Numbered from the stretch's first letter, positions 28,688-39,171 are shown. The stretch is DNA of 64,000 nucleotides from Candidatus Thiodiazotropha endoloripes (GCF_001708965.1 NZ_LVJW01000003.1:1963834-2027833), one strand, 5' to 3'. Notes: generated from the letters alone by a model not told the origin. Program-made: numbers and translations.

Positions 28688-30394
28688 TCAAGCGAGAGAG
28701 AAGATCTCCACCGGTTTGCCTTTTTTGTGCTGTCTCGGCCAGAGTGCATACCGACCTGCCACATAACGACTGCCAGTTAACTGATTGATCATGGTCACCC
28801 CCGTATCGGTCAGAGTAATAACAGGTAATCGCCTTCGGCTGCCCTGCACTACAACCTTCTCACTCAGGGTCAATCGATCTGCGATCCACTGGGGTGTTTT
28901 TCCATTGACCAGGCTGAATTGGCAGTAATCCCATAGCAGCCACTCCTGCAGACCTGGTGTATCCTCGAGGTAGGGAATCATGAAGTTGCATAGCTGATCA
29001 AACAACGCGTCTGGCTGCAGGTTATCCCGGGCTATCTGTTGTCCTGAATCGTCGAGCAACCGATCAAAACAGTCGCTGACACTACCGGAAAAGCATTGAC
29101 TCACCAGACCCGTCAGAGTGGTTTTTAACAAACCACTGTTGTAGAGGCGCTCCAGTAATTCCGCATAGCGTTTGAATTGAGCGATCTGTTTGAATGCCAT
29201 GGAAGGGTTAGACAAGACCTCATAGGGTGGCTCGGTATCCCATCGATACCCGAGTTGATGAGCCTGTTGCTGTAAAGGGGTTCCCGGGAGCAATTTCAGG
29301 ATTCCGAGTTGCAGATGATCCGGGTAGAGCCTGAAAGTCTGATCCAGGGAACTGGTACAGAGTTCAACCGTCTCTCCGGGTAGTCCCACGATCAGGTCAA
29401 GATGGACTGGATGTCTTCGCATCTCAACCAAGCAGCGAATATTCTCCAGTGACTTTGCCACATCCATCCGCCGATCGATGTTGATCAGCACCTGGTCATT
29501 CAGGGTCTGTAATCCGATCTCAAACTGAAACTTTCCTGGGAGCGCTTCACGAAACACGCTCATCGCCTGTTCAGAGATCCGATCCGGGTTGAGTTCCAGA
29601 TGGAAACGCAATCCATCAGGGGTTGCAGCAAAGCGCTGCAGCAGTGTCGAGGTACGTTTTTCCCCAAGATGGAAGCTGCGATCCAGTAGCTTGACGGTTT
29701 TATTGGATAGCTGTTCAAGGACTTGCAGGTCGGCTTCTACCCTTTCCACAGGAAAGGCTCTCAAGCGCTCCGTTGCACTGCTACAGAAGCTGCACTGGTA
29801 GGGGCAACCTCTGGAAGTTTCCCAGTAAACCAAAGGCTTAGCACTGTCGAAGCGCCCTTCTGACACAATCGGTGGAATCTCCGATACCGGCATCAGCTGA
29901 ACTGAATTCTGCTGAATCTGATCATCTTTCCGGTATACCAGACCAGAAACGCTCTCAAAATCCCCTTGCGTTTGAAAAACCCTGTTCATCAGGTCAGTAA
30001 ATGCGGCCTCCCCCTCCCCTTCGATCACATAGTCGATTTCAGACACCCGGGTCAACAGTTCTACCCCTCTGGCGCCAGCCTCTGGCCCGCCGAATACCAC
30101 CTGCATCTCGGGCAATAACTGTTTAAGCAGTCGGCTCAGACGGATGCTGGCCGAGATGTTCCACAAATAGGTGGAGAAGCCGATGATCCTCGGTGCATAT
30201 TCAACCAGCCTCTCGATCAGCACCTGGTGATTGGTATTGACCAGGGCATCGAACAACTGCATCCGGTGCCCACAGCCTCGAGCATCCGCATAGGCCGCAA
30301 TGGATTGGAGAGCGAGGGAGCTGTGGCTGTATCCGGCATGTAACGCTACAAGCGCAACCTTGGGATGATTTTCAGAAGCGGATGTCGGTAACAA
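28688..30394 (-). CDS. B12-binding radical SAM protein (DUF4080 type)
   Basis: The 568-residue protein has an N-terminal cobalamin-binding domain (about 10-145, 'VALVALHAGYSHSSLALQSIAAYA', 'VVFGGPEAGARG'), then a radical SAM core with 'SRGCPYQCSFCSS' (CxxxCxxC near 198-205). A C-terminal DUF4080-like region follows. Such class B proteins often methylate unreactive carbons or phosphinates. The substrate here is unknown. It stands alone on the minus strand, with no neighbouring biosynthetic genes, which is common for this subfamily. Confidence 0.86.
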   Translation of the reverse strand: MLPTSASENHPKVALVALHAGYSHSSLALQSIAAYADARGCGHRMQLFDALVNTNHQVLIERLVEYAPRIIGFSTYLWNISASIRLSRLLKQLLPEMQVVFGGPEAGARGVELLTRVSEIDYVIEGEGEAAFTDLMNRVFQTQGDFESVSGLVYRKDDQIQQNSVQLMPVSEIPPIVSEGRFDSAKPLVYWETSRGCPYQCSFCSSATERLRAFPVERVEADLQVLEQLSNKTVKLLDRSFHLGEKRTSTLLQRFAATPDGLRFHLELNPDRISEQAMSVFREALPGKFQFEIGLQTLNDQVLINIDRRMDVAKSLENIRCLVEMRRHPVHLDLIVGLPGETVELCTSSLDQTFRLYPDHLQLGILKLLPGTPLQQQAHQLGYRWDTEPPYEVLSNPSMAFKQIAQFKRYAELLERLYNSGLLKTTLTGLVSQCFSGSVSDCFDRLLDDSGQQIARDNLQPDALFDQLCNFMIPYLEDTPGLQEWLLWDYCQFSLVNGKTPQWIADRLTLSEKVVVQGSRRRLPVITLTDTGVTMINQLTGSRYVAGRYALWPRQHKKGKPVEIFSLA

Positions 30395-30689
30395 GTTTTT
30401 CCTCTGCCCTTAATACGATCCAGGAATAAAATTCATCAATCAAACGTCACTACCAAGAAGCTCTGGCAGCCTGACAAGCTTTGATCCTTGAAGACAAAAT
30501 CGGCTGTATATTGTACACCTTCCGGGTTCCTCATTATCGCTACTTGATCATTAGAAATTCCTCGATTTCAAGGGCCTGCCAAGTTATCATTCACCAGCCT
30601 ATTTGCAGATATTGAGACTCTGCTCAATTTTTCTCAAGTAGCGCTCTGATTACACACTAATACTCTCATGGCAGAAAGGATTTGGAAGC

Positions 30690-31967
30690 ATGATCGATTT
30701 CGATAAAGTGCACATCGGTGTACTGGGTCTTGGTTACGTTGGGCTGCCTCTGGCAGTTGAGTTCGGAAAAAAATTTCCCACCATCGGTTTGGACATCAAT
30801 GAAGCACGTGTCGAGGAGCTGAAACAGGGCAAGGACAGCTCTTTGGAGGTCGATCCAGCTGAGCTTCAGCAGGTGCCCCACCTCAGCTACACCAGCCAGC
30901 TTGAAGACCTGAAAGCATGCAATGTCTTTATTGTTACGGTTCCGACACCAATCAACGAGCACAAACAGCCGGATCTGTCACCACTGATCGGCGCCAGTCA
31001 TGCGCTGGGCAAGGTGATGAAATCTGGTGACATTGCCATCTTCGAATCGACTGTCTATCCCGGAGCGACCGAAGAGGTCTGCGTACCGATCATGGAAGAG
31101 GAGTCCGGCTTGAAATTCAACCAGGACTTTTTTGTCGGCTACAGCCCTGAGCGTATCAATCCCGGAGATAAAGAGCACAGACTACCCACCATCAAGAAGG
31201 TAACCTCAGGCTCTACCCCGGAAGTCGCTGATTTTGTTGATGAACTTTACAAAACAGTCATCACGGCCGGAACCCATAAAGCAAGTAGCATCAAAGTGGC
31301 TGAGGCGGCAAAAGTCATCGAAAACACCCAGAGAGATGTCAATATCGCCCTGATTAACGAGTTGGCTCTGATTTTCAACAAATTGAATATTGATACTCTG
31401 GAAGTGCTTGAAGCGGCTGGAAGCAAATGGAATTTCCTTCCCTTCAGACCTGGACTGGTGGGTGGTCACTGCATCGGTGTTGACCCCTACTACCTTACCC
31501 ACAAAGCCCAGTCCATAGGCTACCAGCCAGAGATCATCCTGGCCGGTCGTCGTCTCAATGACGGTATGGGCGCCTACGTGGTACACAGCGTAGTCAAGAT
31601 GATGATGAAACGGGGAATGTCCACCAATAACAGCCGAGTTCTGGTGCTGGGCCTGACCTTCAAGGAGAACTGCCCTGACCTGCGAAATACCAGGGTCGTC
31701 GATATCGTCAGTGAATTTGAGGACTACGGAGCATCTGTCGATGTCTATGACCCCTGGGTCAATCCGGAGGAAGCAGAGGAAGAGTACGGATTACTTCCCA
31801 TCGATAGTCTGTCTGACGGCACTTATGATGCAGTCATCCTGGCAGTGGCACATCAGGAATTCCAGCAGATGGGCGCGGACAAGATCAGAGCGTTGTGTAA
31901 AGAGAATGGTGTACTGTTCGATGTTAAGAATGTACTCCCCGTTGATGAAGTTGATGCCAGACTATGA
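30690..31967 (+). CDS. tviB: UDP-N-acetyl-hexosamine 6-dehydrogenase (TviB/WbpO type)
   Basis: Oxidises a UDP-N-acetylhexosamine to the uronic acid with two NAD. The 425 residues show '[16 protein letters not shown]' for NAD, 'TVPTPI', the conserved '[10 protein letters not shown]' and the catalytic Cys in '[14 protein letters not shown]'. The C-terminal UDP-binding domain starts at about 315 ('[17 protein letters not shown]'). TviB of Vi antigen synthesis and WbpO are the best family match. The next gene overlaps by four bases, so the pair acts together to make a GalNAcA-type sugar nucleotide for surface polysaccharide. Confidence 0.9.
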   Translation: MIDFDKVHIGVLGLGYVGLPLAVEFGKKFPTIGLDINEARVEELKQGKDSSLEVDPAELQQVPHLSYTSQLEDLKACNVFIVTVPTPINEHKQPDLSPLIGASHALGKVMKSGDIAIFESTVYPGATEEVCVPIMEEESGLKFNQDFFVGYSPERINPGDKEHRLPTIKKVTSGSTPEVADFVDELYKTVITAGTHKASSIKVAEAAKVIENTQRDVNIALINELALIFNKLNIDTLEVLEAAGSKWNFLPFRPGLVGGHCIGVDPYYLTHKAQSIGYQPEIILAGRRLNDGMGAYVVHSVVKMMMKRGMSTNNSRVLVLGLTFKENCPDLRNTRVVDIVSEFEDYGASVDVYDPWVNPEEAEEEYGLLPIDSLSDGTYDAVILAVAHQEFQQMGADKIRALCKENGVLFDVKNVLPVDEVDARL

Positions 31968-32995
31968 CTACCTATGAATCACTGAAAGAGCGTCTGAAAA
32001 GTCAGCCCGCCACCTGGCTGATTACCGGTGTAGCCGGATTTATAGGCTCTAACCTGCTGGAAACCTTGCTGAAGCTGAATCAGAAAGTTGTCGGCCTGGA
32101 TAATTTCGCAACTGGCCACGCTTACAATTTTGACAAGGTTAAGGCCGCTGTTTCCGTTGACCAGTGGTCCGCTTTTCGTTTCATCGAGGGTGACATTCGA
32201 GATTTGCAGACCTGCCACGACGCCTGTAACGGTGTCGACTATGTACTCCATCAGGCTGCCTTGGGCTCAGTACCCCGCTCGCTCACTGATCCGATAACCA
32301 CCAATGAGTGCAACATCAGCGGCTTTTTGAATATGCTGGTTGCCGGTAGGGATGCGCAGGTCAAGCGTTTCGTCTATGCGGCCTCGAGTTCGACCTACGG
32401 GGATCACCCGGGTCTGCCGAAGGTCGAGGATAAAACCGGAAATCCGCTCTCACCCTATGCCGTCACAAAGCTGGTGAATGAACATTATGCCCAGGTATTT
32501 GCCCGTTGCTATGATTTCAACACCATCGGACTGAGATATTTCAATATCTTCGGCCAACGTCAGGATCCGAATGGAGCCTATGCGGCTGTGATCCCAAAAT
32601 GGGTGGCTTCGATGATCGACCGGGATGACGTCTTCATCAATGGGGATGGTGAGACAAGCCGTGATTTCTGTTATATCGACAATGCGGTTCAGGCCAATCT
32701 GTTGGCAGCCACAACCACCAATCCGGATGCGGCCAATCAGGTTTACAATGTGGCGGTAGGAGACCGAACCAGCCTCAATCAGCTGTTCACCAAAATCAGA
32801 GACATTCTTGCTGACAGATTCACCTATCTGAGTGACCTTACCCCGGTATACCGGGACTTCAGGGCTGGTGACGTTCGTCACTCCCTGGCCGATATCGAGA
32901 AGGCAAAAAACCTGCTTGGCTATCAACCCAGCCACAACATCGATCAAGGCCTGACTGAAGCGATGTCCTGGTACATTGATGACTTAACCAGCTGA
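31964..32995 (+). CDS. tviC: UDP-N-acetylglucosamine C4-epimerase (TviC/WbpP type)
   Basis: Extended short-chain dehydrogenase of 343 residues, interconverting UDP-GlcNAc and UDP-GalNAc or their uronic acids. It has '[17 protein letters not shown]' for NAD, '[15 protein letters not shown]' and the catalytic 'YAVTKLVNE' (YxxxK). The longer N-terminus before the nucleotide motif (about 18 residues) and '[11 protein letters not shown]' are typical of WbpP/TviC. Its ATG at 31964 overlaps the tviB stop. Confidence 0.9.
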   Translation: MTTYESLKERLKSQPATWLITGVAGFIGSNLLETLLKLNQKVVGLDNFATGHAYNFDKVKAAVSVDQWSAFRFIEGDIRDLQTCHDACNGVDYVLHQAALGSVPRSLTDPITTNECNISGFLNMLVAGRDAQVKRFVYAASSSTYGDHPGLPKVEDKTGNPLSPYAVTKLVNEHYAQVFARCYDFNTIGLRYFNIFGQRQDPNGAYAAVIPKWVASMIDRDDVFINGDGETSRDFCYIDNAVQANLLAATTTNPDAANQVYNVAVGDRTSLNQLFTKIRDILADRFTYLSDLTPVYRDFRAGDVRHSLADIEKAKNLLGYQPSHNIDQGLTEAMSWYIDDLTS

Positions 32996-33091
32996 ATCAA
33001 AATCAACTGATCTGATAGCTGTCAATCAGCTACAGATCATTTCTATCTCTTTACACTCAGGAATCTGTATTCAAAGGAGGAAATTGAAAGC

Positions 33092-34099
33092 ATGCGTGTA
33101 CTCATCACCGGCGGTGCCGGATTTATCGGATCCGCCCTGGCTCTGCGTTTATTGGAAAGGGGCGATGAGGTCATCAGCATCGATTGCCTGAACGACTACT
33201 ACGATGTGAATCTGAAAAAGGCGCGGCTGGCCCGTACCCAGGCCCACCCCAATTTCACCGACCTTCGAACGGAGCTTGAGGACAGGTCGGGGATTGCAAA
33301 GATTTTTGCCGAGTATCAACCCCAAAGGGTTGTCAATCTGGCCGCCCAGGCCGGGGTTCGCTATTCAATCGAAAACCCTCTCGCCTATGTCGATTCCAAT
33401 CTGGTCGGTTTCGGCCATATTCTGGAAGGTTGCCGTCACCATGGCATTGAGCACCTGGTCTATGCATCGAGCAGCTCCGTCTATGGGGCGAATACCTCAA
33501 TGCCCTTCTCCGTGCATGACAATGTGGATCACCCGGTCAGTCTCTATGCGGCAACAAAAAAAGCCAATGAGCTGATGGCTCACACCTACAGCCATCTCTA
33601 TCGCCTGCCCACGACCGGATTGAGATTTTTCACGGTTTATGGTCCCTGGAGCCGCCCGGACATGGCGATGCTGAAGTTTGCCCACAAAATCATGCAGGGC
33701 GAGCCGATTGATGTCTTCAATTATGGTAAGCACAAACGGGATTTCACCTATATCGACGACATTGTCGAAGGTGTGATCAGGGTGTTGGACCGGGTCCCTG
33801 AGCCCAATCCGGAGTGGGATTCCGACCATCCCGATTCCGCCAGCAGTACCGCCCCCTACCGCCTCTATAACATCGGTAACAACCAACCGGTGGAGCTGAT
33901 GCGCTATATCGAGCTTCTCGAAGAGAGCCTGGGTAAGAAGGCAGAGCTGAATCTGCTGCCACTTCAGGATGGGGATGTAATTGCAACCTACGCTGATGTG
34001 GCAGAGTTGATAGAGGATACCGGCTATAAACCCTCTACACGCCTGGAAGACGGTGTCACCAACTTCGCCCGCTGGTTTCTCGACTACTACGATTACTGA
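33092..34099 (+). CDS. UDP-glucuronate 4-epimerase-type NAD-dependent epimerase
   Basis: A 335-residue extended SDR with '[23 protein letters not shown]', the subfamily mark '[16 protein letters not shown]', '[16 protein letters not shown]', the catalytic 'YAATKKANE' and '[18 protein letters not shown]'. These match UDP-glucuronate 4-epimerases of capsule loci. A clear AAGGAGG lies about 13 bases before the ATG. It follows tviBC after 96 bases on the same strand. No glycosyltransferase or export gene is nearby, so the polysaccharide genes must be elsewhere. Confidence 0.88.
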   Translation: MRVLITGGAGFIGSALALRLLERGDEVISIDCLNDYYDVNLKKARLARTQAHPNFTDLRTELEDRSGIAKIFAEYQPQRVVNLAAQAGVRYSIENPLAYVDSNLVGFGHILEGCRHHGIEHLVYASSSSVYGANTSMPFSVHDNVDHPVSLYAATKKANELMAHTYSHLYRLPTTGLRFFTVYGPWSRPDMAMLKFAHKIMQGEPIDVFNYGKHKRDFTYIDDIVEGVIRVLDRVPEPNPEWDSDHPDSASSTAPYRLYNIGNNQPVELMRYIELLEESLGKKAELNLLPLQDGDVIATYADVAELIEDTGYKPSTRLEDGVTNFARWFLDYYDY

Positions 34100-34485
34100 A
34101 TAAACACCACACCCTCAAGCCGTCACCTGATTCGATTATGTGCAGGACATTCTTGATCACCCTGACCGATTAAGGTGCGGGTTAATGAGAGTTGCAAGGG
34201 TTGACGTGCGGCAATCGCAAACAGCCTGAAGAGGGGATACACTGGGGAAAAAACAGGCGGGGGATGGCCCTGGAGGCAGTTGGGCCACCGATCCCCGCCA
34301 GACTAGCGCTTAACACGGAAACGACCAACCGTGAGCGTTAGGAGAGACTATAGGCTCTCATCCCAGTGGACATTGACCTGAGTCAATAAACCATAATATA
34401 GACCGGGTTATTGGAGAACAATGTCCAAAAAAATACGACAGGTACACATACCCAACTGTAAACCAAGCCATTTTATCTGGCCCAC
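34100..34485. other. Intergenic stretch with a long GC-rich hairpin
   Basis: No coding frame is convincing in these 386 bases. A strong hairpin (arms 34256-34270 and 34282-34299, GGCGGGGATGGCCC-like with one bulge) lies between the convergent epimerase and rdgC genes. It lacks a T run. It could be a shared transcription barrier or part of a small RNA. Confidence 0.5.
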
Positions 34486-35391
34486 CTATTCCGAGGCACC
34501 GCCGAAGAGTTCGATCAGACTGGGTAGAAAGCGCCGAAACTCCAGACACATCAAGGTGAAGTGGCTGTCAAATGCATCAGCCTCAGTCTCAATCTGATTG
34601 TCTGCAGCCTGCTCTTGTATCAGATCCAAGAACCGTAACCGTTTGATTGAGAGGTCTGACTCGATCAGGCATGAGATCCGCTCGTCCCACTCAACCGCCA
34701 GCTTGACCACATCCTTACCCGCTTCCAGATGGGCCAGGATCTCATCCGCAGTCAAGTCCTGCCCCTTGCAGCGCACCACACTCGCCTCTTCCGAACGATC
34801 CTGTAGCTCACAGCTGTCCAGCAGGCTGAAATTTTTGTGCTGACCCGGGTGTTTCAACCACTCCGTCATGATAAAACTTGGTGCGGTGGCACTCTCCAGG
34901 GGTTTCACCGGCAGAGAGCCCAGGGTATCCCTTAACAGGGTGATCAGAGCCTCTGCCCGGTTGGCACTGGAAGCATCCACCAAGATCCATCCCTGCTGTT
35001 TGTCGATCATGGCATATTGCCGGGTATGGCGACTGAAGGCCTGGGGTAACAGCTGCTGGAAGGTATCCTCACGCAGCTCGGTACGCTCTTTGCGTCCGAC
35101 CTTACGCCCCTCGGTCTGTTCGATCTCTGAGATTTTTTCCTCCACAATCTCATTGATGACCGTCGACGGTAACAGCTTCTCTTCTTGGCGGGCACAGATC
35201 ATCTGACACCCAGCGATCTCATGAACCAGCAACTCCGACTGCCTGCCAAGAGGTGTATCCCACCCCAGACTCATCAGCTCCTGACTGCTACAGGATTGGA
35301 AGGCCTTGCTTTTTAGCTCCTCCTCCATGGCTTCCTGTGAGAGATTCAAAGGTTGTTGCAACAGATAGATCCGGAGATTCTTAAACCACAT
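34486..35391 (-). CDS. rdgC: Recombination-associated protein RdgC
   Basis: RdgC is a ring-shaped DNA-binding protein that restrains RecA. The 301-residue product starts 'MWFKNLRIYLLQQPLNLS' and carries 'GWDTPLG', 'EKLLPSTVINEIVEEKI', 'GRKVGRKERTELREDTFQQLLPQAFSR' and 'WILVDASSANRAEALITLLR', all diagnostic. The family is restricted mainly to beta- and gammaproteobacteria, which supports the host assignment. Confidence 0.97.
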   Translation of the reverse strand: MWFKNLRIYLLQQPLNLSQEAMEEELKSKAFQSCSSQELMSLGWDTPLGRQSELLVHEIAGCQMICARQEEKLLPSTVINEIVEEKISEIEQTEGRKVGRKERTELREDTFQQLLPQAFSRHTRQYAMIDKQQGWILVDASSANRAEALITLLRDTLGSLPVKPLESATAPSFIMTEWLKHPGQHKNFSLLDSCELQDRSEEASVVRCKGQDLTADEILAHLEAGKDVVKLAVEWDERISCLIESDLSIKRLRFLDLIQEQAADNQIETEADAFDSHFTLMCLEFRRFLPSLIELFGGASE

Positions 35392-35667
35392 AAATTATTT
35401 CCATCGGAGAGTGCCAGGGAGCGGATTATCCAGAACTGTCAGTTGTCGAGTCAAACCGATTTTCGCGCAATCTCCGGTGATGGGTGATACAACCATCATG
35501 CTTTCATTGGGAAATCAGAGAGTTCAGTCAACTGTAAAAAAATCTTTGCTCTGATTGGACCCGGACACCTGCTGCCGGTAGGCTATTCTTTAAGAGTGGA
35601 GAGGTTCTGACTGACTGCATTTTCATCTCTTCAGTTGATCTCAAATAAACGGCAAATTGGGGCCTGC

Positions 35668-36243
35668 ATGACCTCCGAATTCACCACTCTTTCCGATCAG
35701 GATCGCGCCCGATTACTGGATGTTGCAAACCGCTCAATCGACTACGGCCTCAGCACTCATGAATCGTTGGAAGTGAATCCGCAGGACTACCCGGAAGCGC
35801 TGCGAGCCATCCGCGCCAGTTTTGTCACCCTGAAACTGGCTGATCAGCTGCGTGGTTGCATCGGTCACCTGGATGCCATGCAGCCGGTGGTATGCGATGT
35901 GGCTGGAAACGCCTATGCAGCGGCCTTTCGTGACCCTCGATTTCCGCCATTAAGCCCCTCGGAAAGAGACCAGGTGGCGATTCATCTCTCCCTTTTAACC
36001 CCTTCGGTTGCCATTGAATTCGACTCCGAAGCCGATCTGTTGGCCAAGATCAGGCCTGGCAAAGATGGCTTGATCCTGATCGAAGGAAGACGGCGAGGCA
36101 CCTTTCTGCCATCGGTCTGGGAGTCGCTGCCCAATCCACGGGATTTTGTCGATCAACTCAAACTGAAGGCCGGTCTCCCCAGTAACTACTGGTCTGACAG
36201 CCTGGAAGTGATGCGATACGAGAGCGAGTCCTTTGCAGAATAG
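35668..36243 (+). CDS. amrA: AMMECR1-domain protein (AmrA)
   Basis: A 191-residue AMMECR1 protein with the signature 'LRGCIGHLDAMQPV' near 66-79, 'AFRDPRFPPLSPSE' and 'LIEGRRRGTFLPSVWESLPNPRDFVDQLKLKAGL'. I start at ATG 35668. A TTG at 35635 would add 11 residues without family support. AmrA is usually found with a radical SAM protein (AmrS) and Memo (AmrB). Neither is adjacent here. The reaction is not established. Confidence 0.9.
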   Translation: MTSEFTTLSDQDRARLLDVANRSIDYGLSTHESLEVNPQDYPEALRAIRASFVTLKLADQLRGCIGHLDAMQPVVCDVAGNAYAAAFRDPRFPPLSPSERDQVAIHLSLLTPSVAIEFDSEADLLAKIRPGKDGLILIEGRRRGTFLPSVWESLPNPRDFVDQLKLKAGLPSNYWSDSLEVMRYESESFAE

Positions 36244-36327
36244 GTCGGGTCTATTTGTTTTTCGCAGATCAAGCCCATTGGCAGGACCAGGTTAAGGCCC
36301 TAACCTGGTTACCGCTGTTATCCCCAC

Positions 36328-37104
36328 CTATCGACAGGCTCCCAATGACTGTTCAGCACATTGTCTGCCATCAGACCAGATAGCATCATCGAGCCGGGAA
36401 CCCGTCAACAGCACCCCTTGCATCCGTGCACCGGTAAAGTCTGCAAAGCGTAGATCACCCTCTCTTAGGTCAGCATCACGAAGGTCGGCCCCCTGTAGAT
36501 TGGCGCCAACCAGCAGTGCATTTGTCATTTGTGCATAACGCAGATCCGCCTTTCTCAAATCGGCATAACTGAGATCCGCAGCCGAGAGGTTGGTAGTACT
36601 GAACTTTCCCTGGCGCAATACAGCGCTGTTCAAATTGGCTCCAGCCAAACTCGATGAACCGACATCGATACCCAATAACAGACAGTTCCGCCAATTGACA
36701 CCAGGTGCCGGGGGTTGATCACATTGGGGGGTATCAATCTTCTCTGGCATACCGATCAATAATGAGAGCAGTAACACCCCAACCAGAATCACCACAGAAA
36801 CCACCAGTGGTACGACTGGAATCCTTCCCACTCGCGCCCGTTCTTTGGAGCGCTGCTTGGCTCTGGCCTCAACCTTGGCAATGGCCGCTTTATCTCCCGA
36901 TTCAGCACGCATCTGCAGGGGAACAACGCCAGCAACCTTACCGATCTCCAGCCACTCCTTCTGATCCAGGCTGATCTGATCCGTCAGGTTTAATAACCCC
37001 TCGAGCAACTGCTGTCTGATACGAGCCTCGCTGACCGGTCCTGAGATCAAGCCATCATGGCGGGTGAACCAGGCCTTCGGGGATTCGCTGTTTTGTTCGT
37101 TCAT
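36328..37104 (-). CDS. GYF_2-like, single-pass membrane protein with pentapeptide repeats
   Basis: From ATG 37104 the product is 258 residues. The N-terminus (about 10-60, 'AWFTRHDGLISGPVSEARIRQQL') resembles the GYF_2/DUF4339 peptide-binding domain. A basic segment and one membrane helix (about 95-120, VVPLVVSVVILVGVLLLSLLIG) follow. The outer part is a right-handed pentapeptide helix with A-[DN]-L-x-x repeats ('LSAADLSYADLRKADLRYAQ', 'ADLRDADLREGDLRFADF'). An alternative ATG at 37158 has no properly spaced ribosome site. Function unknown. Confidence 0.75.
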   Translation of the reverse strand: MNEQNSESPKAWFTRHDGLISGPVSEARIRQQLLEGLLNLTDQISLDQKEWLEIGKVAGVVPLQMRAESGDKAAIAKVEARAKQRSKERARVGRIPVVPLVVSVVILVGVLLLSLLIGMPEKIDTPQCDQPPAPGVNWRNCLLLGIDVGSSSLAGANLNSAVLRQGKFSTTNLSAADLSYADLRKADLRYAQMTNALLVGANLQGADLRDADLREGDLRFADFTGARMQGVLLTGSRLDDAIWSDGRQCAEQSLGACR

Positions 37105-37261
37105 AGTAAACCGCTGACTGGAAATTTGACCGGGCTCTGTCTTAGGACCTTCAAGCATCTCCTGAATGCGGAACGAAGCCAGAATTCCTGAAAGTGAACT
37201 ATTTGGTCACCGGACTGTTAAGTTGAGTATACTTCTGATTATCCATCCACTGGAAGTTTCC

Positions 37262-38473
37262 ATGCCCTTTTCGATCGCCAAAATTTTACCGCCACTGCCG
37301 ACCACAACCAGTGCCAGATCACTGCTTGAGGCAATTCAGCCCGGACAGCTGTTAAAAGGCACAGCACTGTCCGAAAACCTCAATGGGGCGATGAGATTAC
37401 AGATTGGCGTAACCCAGTTGACTGCCCAGACAACCTTGAGCGTCACACCCGGACAATCCCTGCTACTTCAGGTGGAAAAGGCCGGCAAGTTACCTGAATT
37501 GCGAGTCCTCACTCAACCCACCCAGAAAGAGTTGACTGCCTGGGCACTGAAGAGCAACCTACCGCGACAACAGCCTCTGCCTCAACTGTTCAAAGCCCTC
37601 ACACAAATGGTCTCGGAACCTCAGGCAAAACCGCTACCGGAACCGGTCAGACAGGCGATCACTCAGGTTTTGACAAGCGCCCTTTCGATCGACAAACCAA
37701 CCTTTAAAACTGAACTGAATACAGCATTGCAACTGAGCGGCAACCAGACTGAATCCCTACTGATTCGGCAATTACCGGTCAATCAGGATCTGAAGCTCAA
37801 TCTGCTCAGACTGATCAGCATCATCAAACCCTATCTGGCTCAATCATTTGAGGCTGCAGGTCTAAAACTTCCCTTGGCTGGGACTGCTGCAACCAGCCAA
37901 ACCAACCCATCGTCACCTGCCCCAGCATTGACCTTAGCCAACCAAATCCTGCAAACCACTTCGCAGGCGCCATTGCCTGCCCAGACCCTGGAGGCCAATC
38001 CCACGCTGAAGTTGTTGCTCGATCTGTTCAAACATCTCGATGGCGCCATTGCCAGGATTCAAACCAACCAGCTCAGTTCACTGCCACCGACAGACGAGTC
38101 AGCCAGACAGATCTGGCAGTTCGAGCTGCCGATACGACATGAAAACGGTTTTGACCTGTTTCACCTAAAAATTGCGCAGGATGGACATCGGGGAGCTGCC
38201 ACCCAATCCGGATGGCAGTTAATCCTGCATATGAACATACAACCACTTGGTCCGATGCGTATCAGACTCCACCTGGTGGGTGAGAGCCTCTCGACCACCA
38301 TCTGGTCGGAAAACCCTGATACATCGAAGCTGGTAAGCAACCATCTGGACAGGTTGCGCATCGGCTTTGAAACCGCCGGCCTGGAGGTAAAGAAGTTGGA
38401 ATCCTTCCAAGGTGCTGCGCATACCGAAGAGGAGATACCCGGCGATCACTCATTACTCAACGAGCAGGCATGA
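37262..38473 (+). CDS. FliK-like flagellar hook-length control protein
   Basis: From ATG 37262 (GGAAG five bases upstream) the product is 403 residues. The N-terminal two thirds are Gln-, Thr-, Pro- and Leu-rich and of low complexity. The last 110 residues ('WQFELPIRHENGFDLFHLKI', 'LHMNIQPLGPMRIRLHL') match the Flg_hook C-terminal domain of FliK. FliK measures the hook and switches FlhB specificity. The next gene, overlapping by four bases, encodes a FlhB C-terminal-domain homologue. That supports a joint export-control role. Confidence 0.82.
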   Translation: MPFSIAKILPPLPTTTSARSLLEAIQPGQLLKGTALSENLNGAMRLQIGVTQLTAQTTLSVTPGQSLLLQVEKAGKLPELRVLTQPTQKELTAWALKSNLPRQQPLPQLFKALTQMVSEPQAKPLPEPVRQAITQVLTSALSIDKPTFKTELNTALQLSGNQTESLLIRQLPVNQDLKLNLLRLISIIKPYLAQSFEAAGLKLPLAGTAATSQTNPSSPAPALTLANQILQTTSQAPLPAQTLEANPTLKLLLDLFKHLDGAIARIQTNQLSSLPPTDESARQIWQFELPIRHENGFDLFHLKIAQDGHRGAATQSGWQLILHMNIQPLGPMRIRLHLVGESLSTTIWSENPDTSKLVSNHLDRLRIGFETAGLEVKKLESFQGAAHTEEEIPGDHSLLNEQA

Positions 38474-38760
38474 ATAAAAAAGACCTAGATACCTCGGATC
38501 TTGCTGTCGCACTCAAATACGATGGGGAGAATACCCCAAGGCTGACTGCGAAAGGCCGCGGTGAACTGGCTGAGAGAATCCTGGCTCTGGCGGAAGAGCA
38601 CAACATACCATTGCATGAAGATGTGGAGCTTGCCGCCCTACTCTCGCAGATACCGCTTGGAGATGAGATACCCCAGGCTCTCTATCGGGCCGTTGCAGAG
38701 GTGATTGCCTTCGCCTATCTGCTTTCCGGAAAACGTCCGCCTGGATTTGAGGACCAATAA
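38470..38760 (+). CDS. fhlB: FhlB, FlhB-like C-terminal domain protein
   Basis: The 96 residues align with the cytoplasmic C-terminal domain of FlhB: 'AVALKYDGENTPRLTAKGRGELAERI', 'AEEHNIPLHEDVELAALL' and 'IPQALYRAVAEVIAFAY'. The membrane part and the NPTH autocleavage site are absent, so it corresponds to the cleaved CC piece. FhlB proteins can partly replace that piece in type III export. It overlaps the FliK-like gene in ATGA. Confidence 0.88.
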   Translation: MNKKDLDTSDLAVALKYDGENTPRLTAKGRGELAERILALAEEHNIPLHEDVELAALLSQIPLGDEIPQALYRAVAEVIAFAYLLSGKRPPGFEDQ

Positions 38761-38796
38761 CTGACCAACCAATACACAGCAATCACGGAGTGAATC

Positions 38797-39066
38797 ATGT
38801 CTGCCAAACGAATCGCTTTGATCTATACCCTCTTGGTAGGTTCTGTTTTACTTGCCACGACACTGCAGGCTGATGAGATAGCCACTGAGCAAAAACCAAC
38901 CGGTCAGAACAAAACCTATACCGCCGGTAGTGACAATAAACCGAAACTCAGTCGAAAATGCGCCATCTACTCAGGCATCTGTCCAATGAACAAACGCAGT
39001 GAGGTCGGTGCTTACTGCATATGCAATACACCTTCAGGGCCGATACACGGCGTTGTGATTCCATAG
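38797..39066 (+). CDS. Small secreted cysteine-containing protein
   Basis: An 89-residue product with a clear signal peptide (1-25, cut near LQA|DE) and a mature part with four Cys in 'CAIYSGICPMNK' and 'YCICNTPSGPIHGVV'. The 'CxC..xxGPIxGxV' ending recurs in small exported proteins of gammaproteobacteria. Two disulfides are likely. A GGAG ribosome site lies ten bases before the ATG. No function is known. Confidence 0.65.
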   Translation: MSAKRIALIYTLLVGSVLLATTLQADEIATEQKPTGQNKTYTAGSDNKPKLSRKCAIYSGICPMNKRSEVGAYCICNTPSGPIHGVVIP

Positions 39067-39171
39067 CGCCTGGTTGAACAACTGATTGAACAGGATTAGG
39101 CGTCAGGTAGGGAACGGTAGTTAATCCTGACAAATGAGAATCAACCCCATCCCTTGCGGATGGTTACAATC

